A DNA stretch of 64,000 nucleotides from Adiantum capillus-veneris (GCA_014529385.2 CM043948.1:19881951-19945950), one strand, 5' to 3'. Numbered from the stretch's first letter, positions 1 to 12,069 are shown. Program-made: numbers and translations. The notes: generated by a model from the letters alone, not told the origin.

Positions 1-681
<681 letters not shown>

Positions 682-744
682 TACACTTCAAGTAGCAATT
701 GTATAAGATCATGTATTACATAAATTTTATACAATGTCATCCAC

Positions 745-3435
745 TCAGAGTATCTTTCTCCACTTGTGATTCACATACACCATTGTCTCTCTCCACCTTC
801 GTTGACTTTCATGAGCTCCGGAGTTGTTGTATGCCATTGATCTTTTAGCTTTTTGTTGTTGTAAATGTCTGATGGCTTGTGTTGTTGCTGAATTTGCCAA
901 GACTTCTTTTGCCTGCATTCGATGAATGATTCTACGATAGAACCATTCAAATAGTTCTCTCAAACTGTTAGCCTTGATTCGAGAGCCACCATGTCGTGTG
1001 TGCCTGAAATAAGCATTTCTCGCCATGTAATGAGACTTTTCCATCCCTTGGGTATTCCATATTGCCGGGTTCCCATACTTCTGTATAAAATATGGCAAAT
1101 GATTGAAGATGATGTGCTGGATATGAAAACAGATTAGTTAGAATGTTTTACAGTCACATATTTGCACATAAGAGAGAAAGAAATACATGATAATACCATG
1201 TAGTGAGTAATCTGGGTGTCTGTCCATGCTGTCTTGAATGATTTTTTCAGAAGGTTGAGATTTTCCTTGAACTTGTTCATATCACCTTGTGACCAGTCAT
1301 CTTTGTCGCACATCAAAAATAGGATGTCTATTGATCGCCAAACCTCAGCCTTCGCGTTACGAGTAGTTGGTTCGTGGTCTTTGACTGCAATATGTAGCTT
1401 TTTCCAGCTCTGATACTCTACCTTGCTAACATAAGATGTGTTATATATTTTTCCATGTTTTGTTAGCTTTGGATCTCTTGTACCTTGGGGCTTAGATAAA
1501 AACCTCCGTGCCTTCACCCCACCGATGGATGGTTTGCATGGGACATCCTTCTCAGCAGTTGATCTCTTTTCATCCCGCTGGATTTTCACATTGCCACCAT
1601 GAAGCCCCATATCCGACAGTACCATTTCTAAGCACTGCAGGGCTACTTGTCGTTCGGCGGAGTTCTTAATCTTCCAAGCAAACCCGATGTATAAGTAGAC
1701 CAATTTCTCCACAATTCTACAAAGGGCATGCATTGTACAAATGTGGACATTCACAAGTGGTATTTTCAAAACCGGTCGAAAAGCAGGATTTTCAATGTGA
1801 CGTGTTGGAGCTTTTCTCCACCACTTTGGGTCCATGACCTTTGCAGGCTCCATGCAGAACAAACACGGTGACTTTGCCATTGCACCCATTCCACAATTAT
1901 ACATGCACTTTAATGTTTTAAGGTCACCTGCAAGATGCCACTGAACTTGAAAGTCTCCCCTTCCATCTAGACGTAGAACCTCTCCCTGGTTAGTCTGTCG
2001 ATCAATCACCTCCGGAATATTAGTTCGATGGAACACCAAATATAGAATCTCATGATCTTCTTTCTTTACCTGCAACAGAAAATAAATGAGACTTAAGTAG
2101 ATCTGAACATTTGAGCTTACTTGAGAATCTCGCTTACCTCAAACGCACCAAGCCACCATATGTTAGATTCTGATTGAACACTAAAATATAAAGGATCATC
2201 ACTGGGACACTTTGAGAGGGCTCTATTCATTAAAGTAATAGTAACACGCTCTAGCTTTTTCTCTTTAACAAGCTCACACTCATCCAATTTTAACACAAAA
2301 TGTAATACCCCACGTGACTCTTCAAATGTGATGTTGTAAAACTCCACCATTCTCTTCTGTAATATCCGCAGGTCCATAAAAATATTGTTGAACTCATCAT
2401 ATGCCATGTTTGCTCCATGGCCACTGTAAGTTGCTTTAATATGAAAGGGTTGTCCAAGATAGTCTCCCTGAGCCTCGTTAAGCTGAAGCCTCTCTTTCCA
2501 AACACTTGAGGCTTATGGTAGAAGTTTGGATTTTATACCCTTCCTAACAAAGATGGATGAGACAGACTTTTGGATAGCCGAATATCCTCTTTTGCTTACA
2601 CCAAGTGAATCAAGTGTGCCTTGTATCTCTTTTGCAGGCACTGAGTTCTCTGAAATAAAGCGGTCCACTACATTTCGTTGTAGGACCTTAAACTTCTTGT
2701 CATGTACTATATCTGCTGCCAGGCTTCTACTTATAAGTGGCTTCAATCTCTTTCCTATATTGGCTTTGGGGTCAATGTTTTCCTTGTCAGGATAGATTGA
2801 ATCTCTACATGAAGACAATGCATAAGTAAATAACAGAAAATTTGCTTCACTAACACTATTTAGGCACATGAAAACAATGCATAACAAGAAAAAACAAAAG
2901 ATTACTTAACTAAGACAATGTAGCCAACCAAGAAGCATCACCTTAATGCTCGGATTCTTTTCTTGAGACCTCCTGATGCAACCTGCAATGTTTCAAGATT
3001 GCGCAATTTCTTCTTTCGGATACGACCACCCAAGATGGTGTCCTTCATTTGACAACTTCGCACCTTTCCTTTCAGTTCTTGTACCTCTGTTTTATGTTGC
3101 AAAATGGTAACCTGATCTGTAGAATGTAAATGTGAAAGGCGAACAATCTCACATTGTTGAGCTTGGAGAATGCTCTTGTAAGTTTCAGCTTCTCTTGTAA
3201 GTGATTTACAATAACCCAGAAGGCCCTTTTCTCCATCACCAGCAAAGGTCAATAAGCTTGTAGGATTGACAAACGGTGGAGACGCATTAGTTATTGGATT
3301 CTTAGGGTAGAGAGAGCCTCTCATCCAGATATCTATGTGTTTAGCTCCTTGAGCTCTGAGCGTGTCTATGGAAGCGGGAGGTATATGTGTGTTTGTTTTA
3401 CTGCGCTTAATCAATGGTTGGTACTCATTGTCCAA
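745..3435 (-). pseudogene. Transposase-like gene, four exons, one internal stop
   Basis: Four minus-strand exons join in frame: 3435-2942, 2804-2138, 2069-1197 and 1116-745, giving 802 codons. The introns are 2805-2941 (137 bp), 2070-2137 (68 bp) and 1117-1196 (80 bp), all GT-AG and all restoring the frame. The N-terminal part holds a coiled-coil-like basic stretch (HKTEVQELKGKVRSCQ). The middle has VLKLDECELVKEKK and TYSGHGANMAYDEF. The third exon has RLDGRGDFQVQWHLAGDLKT followed by a CLFC pair, and the last exon has GMEKSHYMARNAYFRHTRHGG. The layout of an acidic residue, 'GDLK', a Cys pair and a late His-rich 'RHT.HGG' block resembles a class of large eukaryotic transposase-like proteins seen in aquatic animals and non-seed plants; I cannot name the superfamily. 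One in-frame TAA (2513-2515) interrupts exon 2. The start at 3435 is the first ATG of the open frame. Terminal inverted repeats were not found. Confidence 0.6.
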
Positions 3436-3788
3436 ATCAATGTGAAGGTGATATTTGGCTCATTTCTGGGTAACATTTGTGCCATTTGAGGAGTGCGCCA
3501 TTAGCCAAATGTGCAGGTTTAATGGAAAGTGAATAGCGGCTGCGGATTTGTCCCTCCATGTTAGCCTCATTCCCTCCATATTGACGAGGTTCATTCAATG
3601 CAACTGAAAAGAGGATTATCCCTCAATCACTACGAACGAATGTTCAGAAGAGTAAGGAATCTACTTAAAGTACACTTTTTGAAGTTTTACTATGAAAGAC
3701 CCAGCTCTTTTATTTGCCATTTTTTCTAGAGAGAGAGTGCAAAAAATACATTTTCTTAGAAGGCCCTCCAAATGACCTCCGAAATTTC
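3436..3788. other. Spacer, no gene seen
   Basis: I see no coding block here. It probably holds the promoter side of the transposase-like gene (minus strand) and the truncated downstream end of the gag element that follows. Confidence 0.4.
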
Positions 3789-5693
3789 CTAATGGGCCTT
3801 GGTGAGATCTGCTAAAGTCATCTTATATATCTTTGGCTCCTTAGCAATAGGCTTTAGGGTCATTGGATGCCCCGATGCTTGAGAGCTAGTAGATTTAGGC
3901 TCAACAGACACTCTTTCTCCTTGAATCATTAAATTATCCTCCAATTGGATCGCATTGGTGGTCACTGCTTCCCAAGTGGTGATACCTCTAATGACTAGGC
4001 CATTGTAGATATCCTCATGTTGTAATCCCCTAATGAATCTATCAAACAATTGGTTATTATTGAAGCGCTCATTTGGATTGCAATGAGAATTCAAATGCTT
4101 CAAGCGACTAATATAGTCTCTCACTGACTCTCCTTCCTCTCGTTGGGCTTTTTGGAGCTAAGAGACTACACCCCAAATCACTCCCTCTCGTATGTATTCT
4201 TTCAAGAACAGTCTCCTAAGAGTAGGGTAAATCGTTTTTTCTTCCACCCCTTAGGGTTCTATACCAATCCCTAGCCTTCCCACTTAAGGTTAGGCTTAAA
4301 GCATTACTCTTATGCAAGTCATTGTGTTCTCCTAGAGAATCGCATATTTGTTGAAACACTTTGATATGCTTTCTCACATCCCCATCTCCACTAAATTTTT
4401 GTGTGAGCTTGGCTATTTGTACTGCCTTACTTCTAGACTCTCTATCAAGCGTATTACGCATTATCTCAGCAATAGATCGACCGATGGTTTGAGCAAATGC
4501 TGCCAATCGTTTGAGCAAATGCTTCCAAATCTCCTAAATAAGTAGGTATAGGGGCTGTAGATGCAGGCGCTCCTGGAACTACATGTGGGATGGGAGTTTT
4601 GGCCTTGGCCTTGGCATACGTGTGGCCCTCGGGTCCCATACCTCGTATGATGGTGTACCATGTGGTGGTCCAAAGTTCATAGGTGTGGCCCTAGGCATAG
4701 CCGGTGCCGGATACGACATGTTATTGCTAAATGGTATGGCCCCACTTGAATAAGAGCTCAAATAATTCCATTGTGGAGTGTAAGCCCTTGGCATAATTGG
4801 GGGTGTGGGAGCTACGACGTGGGCATGAGGTGCGACAGGTACATAGGCTTGATGCACACCTGTAGGTATTGTTGGGGGCATTATGCTACTAGGTAGCGGT
4901 GCAGTGCTAACAAACAAGTCCAAGGTGTACTTTTTGTACTCATCACCGGAGTAGGTATCGTAGCCGTAGTGTCTCCGTGAGACAGATGAGCTAGATTTGG
5001 AAAAGTAAAACTACTACTCGTGAGTTCAGACTGTACCAAAACTCCAGGTGATAGAATTCCTATTGTCCCAGGGGTCTTTCCCTTCATGGCTCGGCGTTGT
5101 TCTAGGAAACTCTCCATTTCCCTCTCCCTAGCCACTTCCATATAGCGCTCAACTTTTTGCACCTGCGCAAGACTCCTACCATCGGATAGTAGAACTTCGG
5201 GGGGTGATTGCTTTGCAGGGTCTTCCATGAAAGCAAGGGATAGGATATCAACGTGGACACTTTTGAGGGGTATAGGCTCCTCCTAAAATATCAAAGGTGA
5301 ATCTACCTCTCCATCACCTTCGTTAACTTCACTAGCCGCAGGTTCAGAGTGATTAGCTCTACTAAAGGTTTCTATAAAGCGACTAAACACACTAGATCCA
5401 GGGTGTAGGGCCCAGATAGGTACGTTTTTGTTTACTTGATCGGGGTTTGGTGTAGGATGCCCTTCCATAATATCGTAGTCAGATGAAGAGTCACTCGCCG
5501 CTATGTTTGGGTCTTGGGTTGTACTACCTTGGCTCCCCGCCAAGGGCCCGGAACCTAAGGTAGGTGGGTACTGAAAACCCACGTAAGTTGAAGTGCTCGC
5601 TAGTTGCTCGGCCTTTAGCACATGACTAGAGCGCAGATGCGGGTGCCTTTGGCACCCTCCAAGCAACGGCGAATACCCTCGAAGGTTAACCAC
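3789..5693 (-). pseudogene. Retrotransposon gag remnant with proline-rich N-terminus
   Basis: Minus-strand blocks, in order from 5693 downward, are a variable N-terminal region, a Pro/Met/Ala-rich stretch (4923-4579), and a gag core at 4518-4216. The core has LTQKFSGDGDVRKHIKVFQQ followed by ALSLTLSGKARDWYRTL, the usual 'sparse W, then A..W...L' pattern of Ty3/gypsy gag. The tail at 4180-3789 has SVRDYISRLKHLNSHCNP and FDRFIRGLQHEDIYNGL. The reading frame is broken by a frameshift near 4215-4235 and an in-frame TAG near 4157. No protease, reverse transcriptase or integrase follows before 3436, so the element is truncated after gag. The matching PBS and LTR edge lie upstream at 6325-6347. Gag would package the element RNA in cytoplasmic particles; this copy cannot encode it. 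Confidence 0.7.
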
Positions 5694-6324
5694 TTGATTT
5701 TTTGGGCGTTTTGCACCCCGTTTTTTTATGTTTTTTAATTTCTTCTTACGATCGATTTTTGGATTAGAGCATGTGATAGCTCAAAACGAGCATATCGCTC
5801 AGGGGGTCGTGGTGTGCTTTACAGCTTAGCATTTGGTTACCCAAATCTCCTATGGTCCTCAAAAGGGTCGATTTTACTTAGGCGTGACGGTAAAATAAGT
5901 AAGTCCAAAGGGTGACTGAGGCCTGAGCCTGGGCTTGGGCTTGGGCTTAGGGAATGTTCCCGATTCCGGTCCTTTCTTTTAAATAAATAAAATTATTTTT
6001 TTATTTTTTTGGAGGATAAGGTTGCTGCGGTCGCGTCCTAACCTACCTACTTGCAATTAACATAGCTGCTGTTACACACTATTTAACACAGTACTATAGC
6101 AACTAATTAACTAAAAAGTCTACTTATTGCACCTTACAGATCTAACATTATAGATCTAATACCTTAAATCTAACACCTTATTAACAGAAAATAGTACACT
6201 GCAGCAAAAACAAAGTTCACAAATCCTTGTCAACAGCCACACACCTTCTTTCTCTGCCTTTCCTACATCTCACATTGCACCACAAAGCAGCATAGAGTGT
6301 TATTCGAGCTTAGTGCAGGGCATC
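5694..6324 (-). other. Untranslated leader of the gag element
   Basis: No convincing reading frame is present. This is low-complexity AT/TA-rich leader sequence between the PBS and the gag start, with a short (gcctgg/gcttgg)n-like run near 5915-5950. Confidence 0.4.
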
Positions 6325-6342
6325 TCCCTGGAAGCGGCGCCA
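6325..6342 (-). other. Primer-binding site of a minus-strand LTR element
   Basis: The minus strand reads TGGCGCCGCTTCCAGGGA a few bases after a CA-ended sequence (LTR edge TGTGCACATC, plus strand from 6347). TGGCGCCG... starts are typical of plant gypsy elements primed by a non-initiator tRNA. The gag remnant lies directly downstream on the same strand, which supports the call. The tRNA cannot be named with confidence. Confidence 0.55.
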
Positions 6343-6558
6343 AAAATGTGCACATCTATCGCACGTGTCAAAGTAAGGGACTTGCCGTACACTGTGTGCG
6401 AGCCACAAATAGCTGCAAGCACACAACCAGATTAATCTAACAAGGGTATGTCACTCACTGCCCTACGCTTGCCTTCGTGGAGGATTCCTCGCCGCGAAGA
6501 ACAGGGAGCTATTGCCGTGCCGCGCTCAACTGCCTCGCCGCCGTTGTGCCGTCGCAAT

Positions 6559-6559
<1 letters not shown>

Positions 6560-6624
<65 letters not shown>
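6560..6624. repeat. (CT)n microsatellite
   Basis: Perfect CT dinucleotide run of about 32 copies within the presumed LTR of the gag element. Confidence 0.97.
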
Positions 6625-6628
<4 letters not shown>

Positions 6629-7709
6629 ACACACGCACACATAAGGAGATGAAGAAGAATATGGAGATGGAGCAAGAGTACTCTTCAATTTCACAAATGA
6701 GAGAACGAGTGATTTTTAGGTTTAGGTGACTTTTATATGAGCTCGCCCATTCACACTTGGACGCCCATGCTTGGCCAACTAACCCTTGAATGTTCTAGTT
6801 AGAGTGCGCCTCTCATACTAGATCACTCTTACCCTTTTCCTATTGGATCAACAAGCCCGGCCCATAACTACTAGAAGTGGACGCCGGTTGTTAACACAAA
6901 CACATAGCACAATCAACCAGCTGTATGTGGTCAAAATCCCCGTCCGAGAGCCGTGCCCACGAGAAAAATTGCTCCAGAATGGTCCTTGCAGTCGCTATGC
7001 ACCGGTATGTACGGTCGAAGCTAGAAAATGGGGGTACCGTCGAATCCAAAATGCTATGGAGACTATGTCAAAGCCGGGCCACTCCGGATTGCGGGTAGAG
7101 GAGAGTCGATTCTGCTCTCGCTCATTTGTCTCCTACTGTGTCGATGTCGGAATGCCGGGGAAAATCGCCAAAGCAAAAACAATTATGGAATGGGGCATGG
7201 GAGGGGAGTCGATGGGTGAAGCTACACCGAAGGAGATCCCAACTGCTCTCTCTCGCTCTCACTATATCGAAGCGGAGAAAAGAGGGTCGATGTCGCTTTT
7301 CGTCGACGGACGGAAGCGCTCGCCGAGGTCGTAACTGCTAATGCAAATTGCGAATGTCGAGCCAATACAAATTGCCGATGCGAAGAAGAACATCCAAGAG
7401 AGAACCGCCAATGTCAGACCGATGTAGGCTTAGTTGTCGACACTTGCACACGTCTGTGTGTGCGCGCACGTCCGCATCGAGAGAGCACACATCCTGTCCT
7501 TTTGCTCTACGGCCAAAAGGAACTTTCAAGCTTTTTCTCTTTCTCTTACTTTCTGTTTGCGGGCCAATTGCAAGCTACCAAAGCTTTCTCTGCCTTCAAT
7601 TCTGTGGGTCCTTCTATCTCACTCTACAAAGAGAAAAAATGCTCAATTTTTGTTCTCAAGCTCTATGGGTATCTTTGTGTGGGAACACATCCTTACACAC
7701 ACACATAGG

Positions 7710-7711
<2 letters not shown>

Positions 7712-7767
<56 letters not shown>
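7712..7767. repeat. (CT)n microsatellite
   Basis: Perfect CT run of about 28 copies, preceded by a short (AC)n tract. Confidence 0.97.
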
Positions 7768-7773
<6 letters not shown>

Positions 7774-8162
7774 TGCAGGGTGCCCTGTTGCCCTCGACTT
7801 ACAGTTTCAAAGCTTTGCTTTGGTTCTCCTGCAAGCCTTTGATTTTCCTTGCATAGATTTGTAGCAGCACCTTTGGATCATGTGCTTTTGATGCCTCAAT
7901 TGCCTATTTTACCTGGCTCGCAATTCACTGGCTGTGTGTGTTTTTGTGTTTTTGTGCCATCACACAAACACTATCAAGATCAACGTTGCTCCTCGCTGCA
8001 TGCACACAATTTTTAGCACAATGACCGACTTCAATTTTGGAACCTGCTCATTGTCCTTTGCTCGGTACTCAATGTTGAATGCCCAGCGCTACTGAATACT
8101 CAGCTCGTCGATTGCAATGCTCTTGAGCTACCAACATTCCCTGGTTTAAACCAGCGCCGCAG

Positions 8163-8180
8163 AAGCTCTGATACCAGTTA
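8163..8180 (-). other. Initiator-Met-type primer-binding site, candidate
   Basis: The minus strand reads AACTGGTATCAGAGCTTC, containing the TGGTATCAGAGC motif complementary to initiator tRNA-Met that primes many plant Copia and gypsy elements. No LTR pair or coding region could be tied to it, so it may be a relic. Confidence 0.35.
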
Positions 8181-8189
8181 AAGAGTGTG

Positions 8190-8250
8190 TGTGCATGAAT
8201 ACGTGCGCGTGCACAAATACGTGCGTGTGCACAAATGCATGTGTGCGTGG
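8190..8250. repeat. Short GTGCACAAATACGTGC tandem repeat
   Basis: Two to three near-identical copies of an 18-bp unit (atacgtgcgcgtgcacaa) lie head to tail, then degrade into TG-rich DNA. Confidence 0.6.
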
Positions 8251-8474
8251 TGCGGATACGTTACGATGTGTGCATGTGAAAAGGGGAGAGGGAAAGAGTA
8301 GATGTTGTGCGGGTGGAGTAGCGCTCAAAATGAGCTACTCCTTATTGTTGTATATATGTACACACAATAAGGTGAGTAGTGGACGGGCGTTCATAGCCTG
8401 GACGATCAGGCAAGGCATAGACGCCTTTACCCCATCAATAAATTGATAAATGAAATTATTTTTTAATGGTTTGC

Positions 8475-8478
<4 letters not shown>

Positions 8479-8521
<43 letters not shown>

Positions 8522-8608
8522 GTATGTTATATAGTTTACAATCTGTTAATATTATCTAACACATTGGCTCCCCTATGCTTCACACACACACACACTGTGC
8601 GTGTGCAT

Positions 8609-8646
<38 letters not shown>

Positions 8647-8686
8647 GTGTGAGAGTGAGAGAGAGAGAGAGAGAGAACATTTCTTG
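8479..8686. repeat. Compound GA / CA / GT / GA microsatellites
   Basis: (GA)n at 8479-8517, (CA)n at 8581-8595, (GT)n with a GC interruption at about 8600-8650, then (GA)n to 8686. The CA block followed by the GT block can pair as a hairpin. Confidence 0.9.
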
Positions 8687-8795
8687 TGTTTGTGTAGTTT
8701 ATAATGAGCTAACTATGCTAGAACATTGCCTCTTCTATGTGGCTTTTAAAAGAAAGAGGATCAGGTGGGTGATTTGATATCTTAAAATATCTAAC

Positions 8796-9292
8796 ATGGG
8801 ATTTTACAAAATCCACATTCATCATTCAGGTGTAGAACACGTGGGAGGAGACATGTTTGAGGCCATTCCTAAGAGCGAGGCTATATTTATGAAGGTTTGT
8901 ATCATTAAGTCAATTTTTAATGTCCTTCACTTTTTAGAAGTTAGAAGTGGACAGTTTCATGTACCTAACACATTTTTGTTGAATGGTACCAGCATATTTT
9001 GCATTGTTGGAGTGATGATAATTGTGTTAAAATATTGACAAATTGCCTCAACTCACTTCCAATCTATGGGAAAGTTATTTTTGTGGAAGCTGTTTTACCA
9101 AAACAAGTGGAACAAGATTCAGATGCACGTGCTAGCTACAACATGGACCTTGTCATGCTTGCCTTCCCTGACGGAGGAAAAGAGCGCACGAAAGAGGAGT
9201 TCGAAGCTCTATCATTACATGCTGGATTTTCCAACTTACAAGTTGTTTGTAGCATTCATGGGCTTAGTGTCATGGAAATCTCAAAAACATGA
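8796..9292 (+). pseudogene. O-methyltransferase C-terminal exons
   Basis: Two plus-strand blocks join across a 98-bp GT-AG intron (8895-8992) at phase 0. The first (to 8894) reads GVEHVGGDMFEAIPKSEAIF then MK. The second (8993-9292) reads ILHCWSDDNCVKILTNCLNS, GKVIFVEAVLP, then MDLVMLAFPDGGKERTKEEF to a TGA. These are the SAM-binding 'GGDMF' motif, the catalytic-His motif (ILH.WSD), 'GKV...E.VLP' and 'D..ML....GKERT..E' of the plant caffeate/flavonoid-type O-methyltransferase family, which methylates phenolic hydroxyls in the cytosol. Family members are about 350-370 residues; only about 125 C-terminal residues are here. The dimerisation domain and first SAM motifs are missing upstream, where microsatellites and repeats lie. 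The visible part has no stop, so a gene with distant upstream exons is possible, but a truncated fragment is more likely. Confidence 0.75.
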
Positions 9293-9707
9293 GAATTTTC
9301 AGTACTAACATATACTTCCTTGCTGATACACCTTAAAATAACAATTCTCATTATTTTAGATCTTTAAATTGTAATATTTTTAAAGATTTCATTGTTTCTA
9401 GTAAACTGGACATTATTCCAATGACCTGCCTAATCATTTATGTTCTCATGTACGGTGGAAAATCTATACTTGGCAGCATTAGCCAAGAAGAAGAGACTAA
9501 GAATAGCGGATCAATCTCCACCCAGACATTTCCTACTTAGGCAAAAAATAAAAATAAAAATAAAAAATCAAAAAGATTGTGTTCCAAGCTTAAGCTTCTT
9601 CCTACAAGGACACTTATCTTCACATAGCTTGCATGGGATCATAGCTTGCCTGAGTTTTTGTTCTATAAAGTAACCTTAAACTAGAAGTGTACGGGAAGAG
9701 ATGGGGG
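9293..9707. other. Downstream flank of the methyltransferase, no gene
   Basis: AT-rich flank with a run of AAAAAT units near 9545-9570. It could hold a 3' UTR. No other feature is seen. Confidence 0.4.
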
Positions 9708-9917
9708 GTGTGTGTGTGTGTGTGTGTGTGAATGAAGGGTGGAGAGAGAGACAGACAGCCAACAGCATTAGCTCTCTTTAGAAACTTGTTTGGTCAAAAT
9801 AATGAAGGTAAAGGCTACATCAAAGTGAGACCAAGGCAATCCCATTGGTATAACATGGAGAGAGAGAGAGAGAGAGAAGAGACTTTGCGTGTGTGCGGGG
9901 GAGGGGGGAGGGGGGGG

Positions 9918-9944
<27 letters not shown>
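9708..9944. repeat. (GT)n and (GA)n microsatellites
   Basis: (GT)n at 9708-9730, (GA)n at 9858-9879, and a G-run followed by (GA)n at 9910-9944. These border the start of a leader-like repeat. Confidence 0.9.
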
Positions 9945-9950
<6 letters not shown>

Positions 9951-10014
9951 TAGAGACATTACCACACATAGTGTGTGTGGGTTACTCCGACATCGGCATC
10001 CCACTCTCCTACTC

Positions 10015-10245
10015 TAGACTCTCCAATTTTGTCTCTGATTTCGACTCTGACTTCTCCGGCTTCGACATCGACACCATCTCAGGTGCTCTCAGTTTCGGCA
10101 TCGACTTTCATCGACATCTGTTTTGGCTTCGACTCTCATCAGCATCAATTTCGGCATCGACTCTCTTCGACATCTCCGGCATCATCCTCTTTAGCTTCGA
10201 CATCTCCGATATCGTTTTTTTTTTTATGGCATCGACATCATTCTC
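10015..10245. repeat. Degenerate TTCGACATC-type tandem repeat
   Basis: Units such as ttcgac, catcgac, ttcggcatcgac and gacatctccggc recur at roughly 6-12 bp spacing for about 230 bp. This gives a Ser/Thr-rich open frame on one strand that is likely an artefact of the repeat. Confidence 0.6.
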
Positions 10246-10739
10246 AGACACAGACAGAGATTGGATGTATGTCTTTTGTGGTTTATTGATGCATACACCT
10301 TTGGACTTTTCTTGAGTCCACGATTCCCACCGCAAGACACACTTTTGCTGGATTAGTGAGACACGGAGAGCAGCTACTCTCTGTGCTAGCGGTCTCTCGA
10401 GAGACGCGATTTCCTGAGCACACTACTCGGAGGCGTCGATTCAGCACCGACATTACAGGTGGAGTTAGCATTTGAGATCCGAGCGTAGATCGTTTTTTGG
10501 TTGAGGCATAGCGTTCTGCATCGACATTACAGGTGAAGTTTTATAGGTTTGTAGATTTCCAGAGATGCATAGATATAGCGCCTTTCAAGAATTCTTGACA
10601 GTCATTTTGGTGGTAGTTTCTCTACGGATGGTCATGTGTTGAGAAATGCATACTTTCTTGAGCACACATAGTGCCATTGAGCTCTTTTGAGAGCAGATAT
10701 CCCCACAAGGATTTGTTTATTGCATGCAGAAGTTTGATG

Positions 10740-11280
10740 GCGCTTATTTGTGTGTGATTTCTCATGTACGTTGAGTTGTAGTTACTACCTATTGTACATT
10801 GTGTGGAGCCATTTTTGGCATTTTGGGTTGTTTTTTCGGCCGTTTTTGAGCCTCGAATCGGAAGAACCCTTTCTGAGGCTGTAGCTAGTTTTGAGTCTGC
10901 TCAGCCTTTAGACGGTCATCTACGTGAGGTTTTCTTGAGCTGGGGTGTTCTTGAATGTTGAGACACTTTTGGTGATACAGGTTGTTGGAGTATCCTCTTT
11001 CAGTATCCTCGCCATAGGCTATGTATCTAGATGGAACTTTTGCTTTTGACGTTAAGTTGGCAGTCACATGACAGTTTGTTACGTCAGTCTTATGCCCAGT
11101 AGTTGTTTTTATCAATTTATGCATTGATTTTGTCCTTTTGGGTTTGAGATTTTTATCCCTGTATAGAGGAGACTCTGTCGGATTTTTCCTGTGAGTTGAC
11201 CATATGCGTTCTTGACACATTTGACTACTTACAGCCAGTGATTCTGTCACATTCTGTCTTGAGTTTCTACTCCTGTTTTA
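10740..11280 (+). repeat. Leader repeat shared with 58680-59135
   Basis: This stretch matches 58680-59135 in the same order, including 'gttgagttg...ttgtggagc', 'cttgaatgttgagac', 'ttttggtgatataggttgttg' and 'cgccatagg'. At the second locus it lies just before a Copia gag, so both are probably the leader of the same Copia-E family. Here the match stops near 11280 without gag. Confidence 0.6.
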
Positions 11281-11842
11281 GGGAAAACATGAAACTAAAT
11301 GTTATTATAAAATGCACATGCAATAAATCACACACTAATTGCTACTAATCACGTGCACTTAGGGTAGTGGCTTGCAATGAATTTGCCTAACCTCTATGAG
11401 AATTGCAACACGGTTGTGTAGCTTATTGCTACCAATGCTTGATAGAAAGAGGAAGTGATTAAATGTGTAATTATGAGAACTAATTACACGCCAATGCTTG
11501 ATAGAAAGAGAAAGTGATTAGGTGTGTAATTAGAACAACTAATTAAGCCTAGGTATGAACCCTCGGCTCTTATACCACATGAAATTGAATGGCATTATGG
11601 TGAAAACATTAATGATATGTTCATAATGCTAATTGCACTAGAGAGATGTGAGAGAGTGAATTTGTCACTAATGAAAATAGAATATCATAACTAGTATGCA
11701 AATGAGTACAAAGTGACCTAGAGTGATGCTAATGAGTGGGGATGCAAAGTGGATACAAGATGGATATAATGTATGTAACTCAGGCTTATTTTAAAGAGTT
11801 GGAGAAGGCATTTGATGACCTAATCATGATGTCAAATGCGTG
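11281..11842. other. Flank of Copia-A with a small tandem duplication
   Basis: No gene is seen. A unit of about 57 bp (caatgcttgatagaaagag... to the acaactaattaa region) is present twice in tandem at 11436-11549 with a few differences. Confidence 0.5.
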
Positions 11843-12069
11843 TGTTGGAATTAGGGTTGCAGACAGACACACACAACTTGGAGAAGACGAAGGAAGCTCA
11901 AGGCACACGATAGAGAGTGTATTACTTCGTGTGCAATGGAAAGATAGATAGGCCTAGAGTGATGGGCGTATATACAATGCTCGGGGGGGGAAACCTCCTA
12001 AAGAGGGAAAAAATGCCCCGGTGGTCCTAGTGTGTTCACACACATCACTACCATATGTATATGGTAACA
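11843..12069 (-). repeat. Copia-A 3' LTR
   Basis: 227 bp, TGTTGGAATTAGGG...TATGGTAACA on the plus strand. The minus strand carries a TATA-like GTATATACG (near 11966-11976), the likely promoter core. The same LTR type occurs at 16774, 24130 and 35205, and as a fragment at 56945. Confidence 0.93.

Larger units (their letters stand above)
6347..8162. other. LTR-like and anonymous repeat DNA
   Basis: This begins at the presumed LTR edge of the gag element. The far LTR boundary is not evident. It contains two CT microsatellites and a GC-richer stretch (about 6840-7340) with open frames on several strands but no recognisable protein. I see no supportable gene. Confidence 0.4.

Noticed and set aside
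6843-7334. A 163-codon open frame in a GC-richer stretch
   Set aside because: Several frames are open at once, there is no family resemblance, and it sits in LTR-like sequence.
8163-8180. A complete LTR element anchored on this primer-site-like motif
   Set aside because: No LTR pair, gag or pol on the expected side could be shown, so only the motif is reported.
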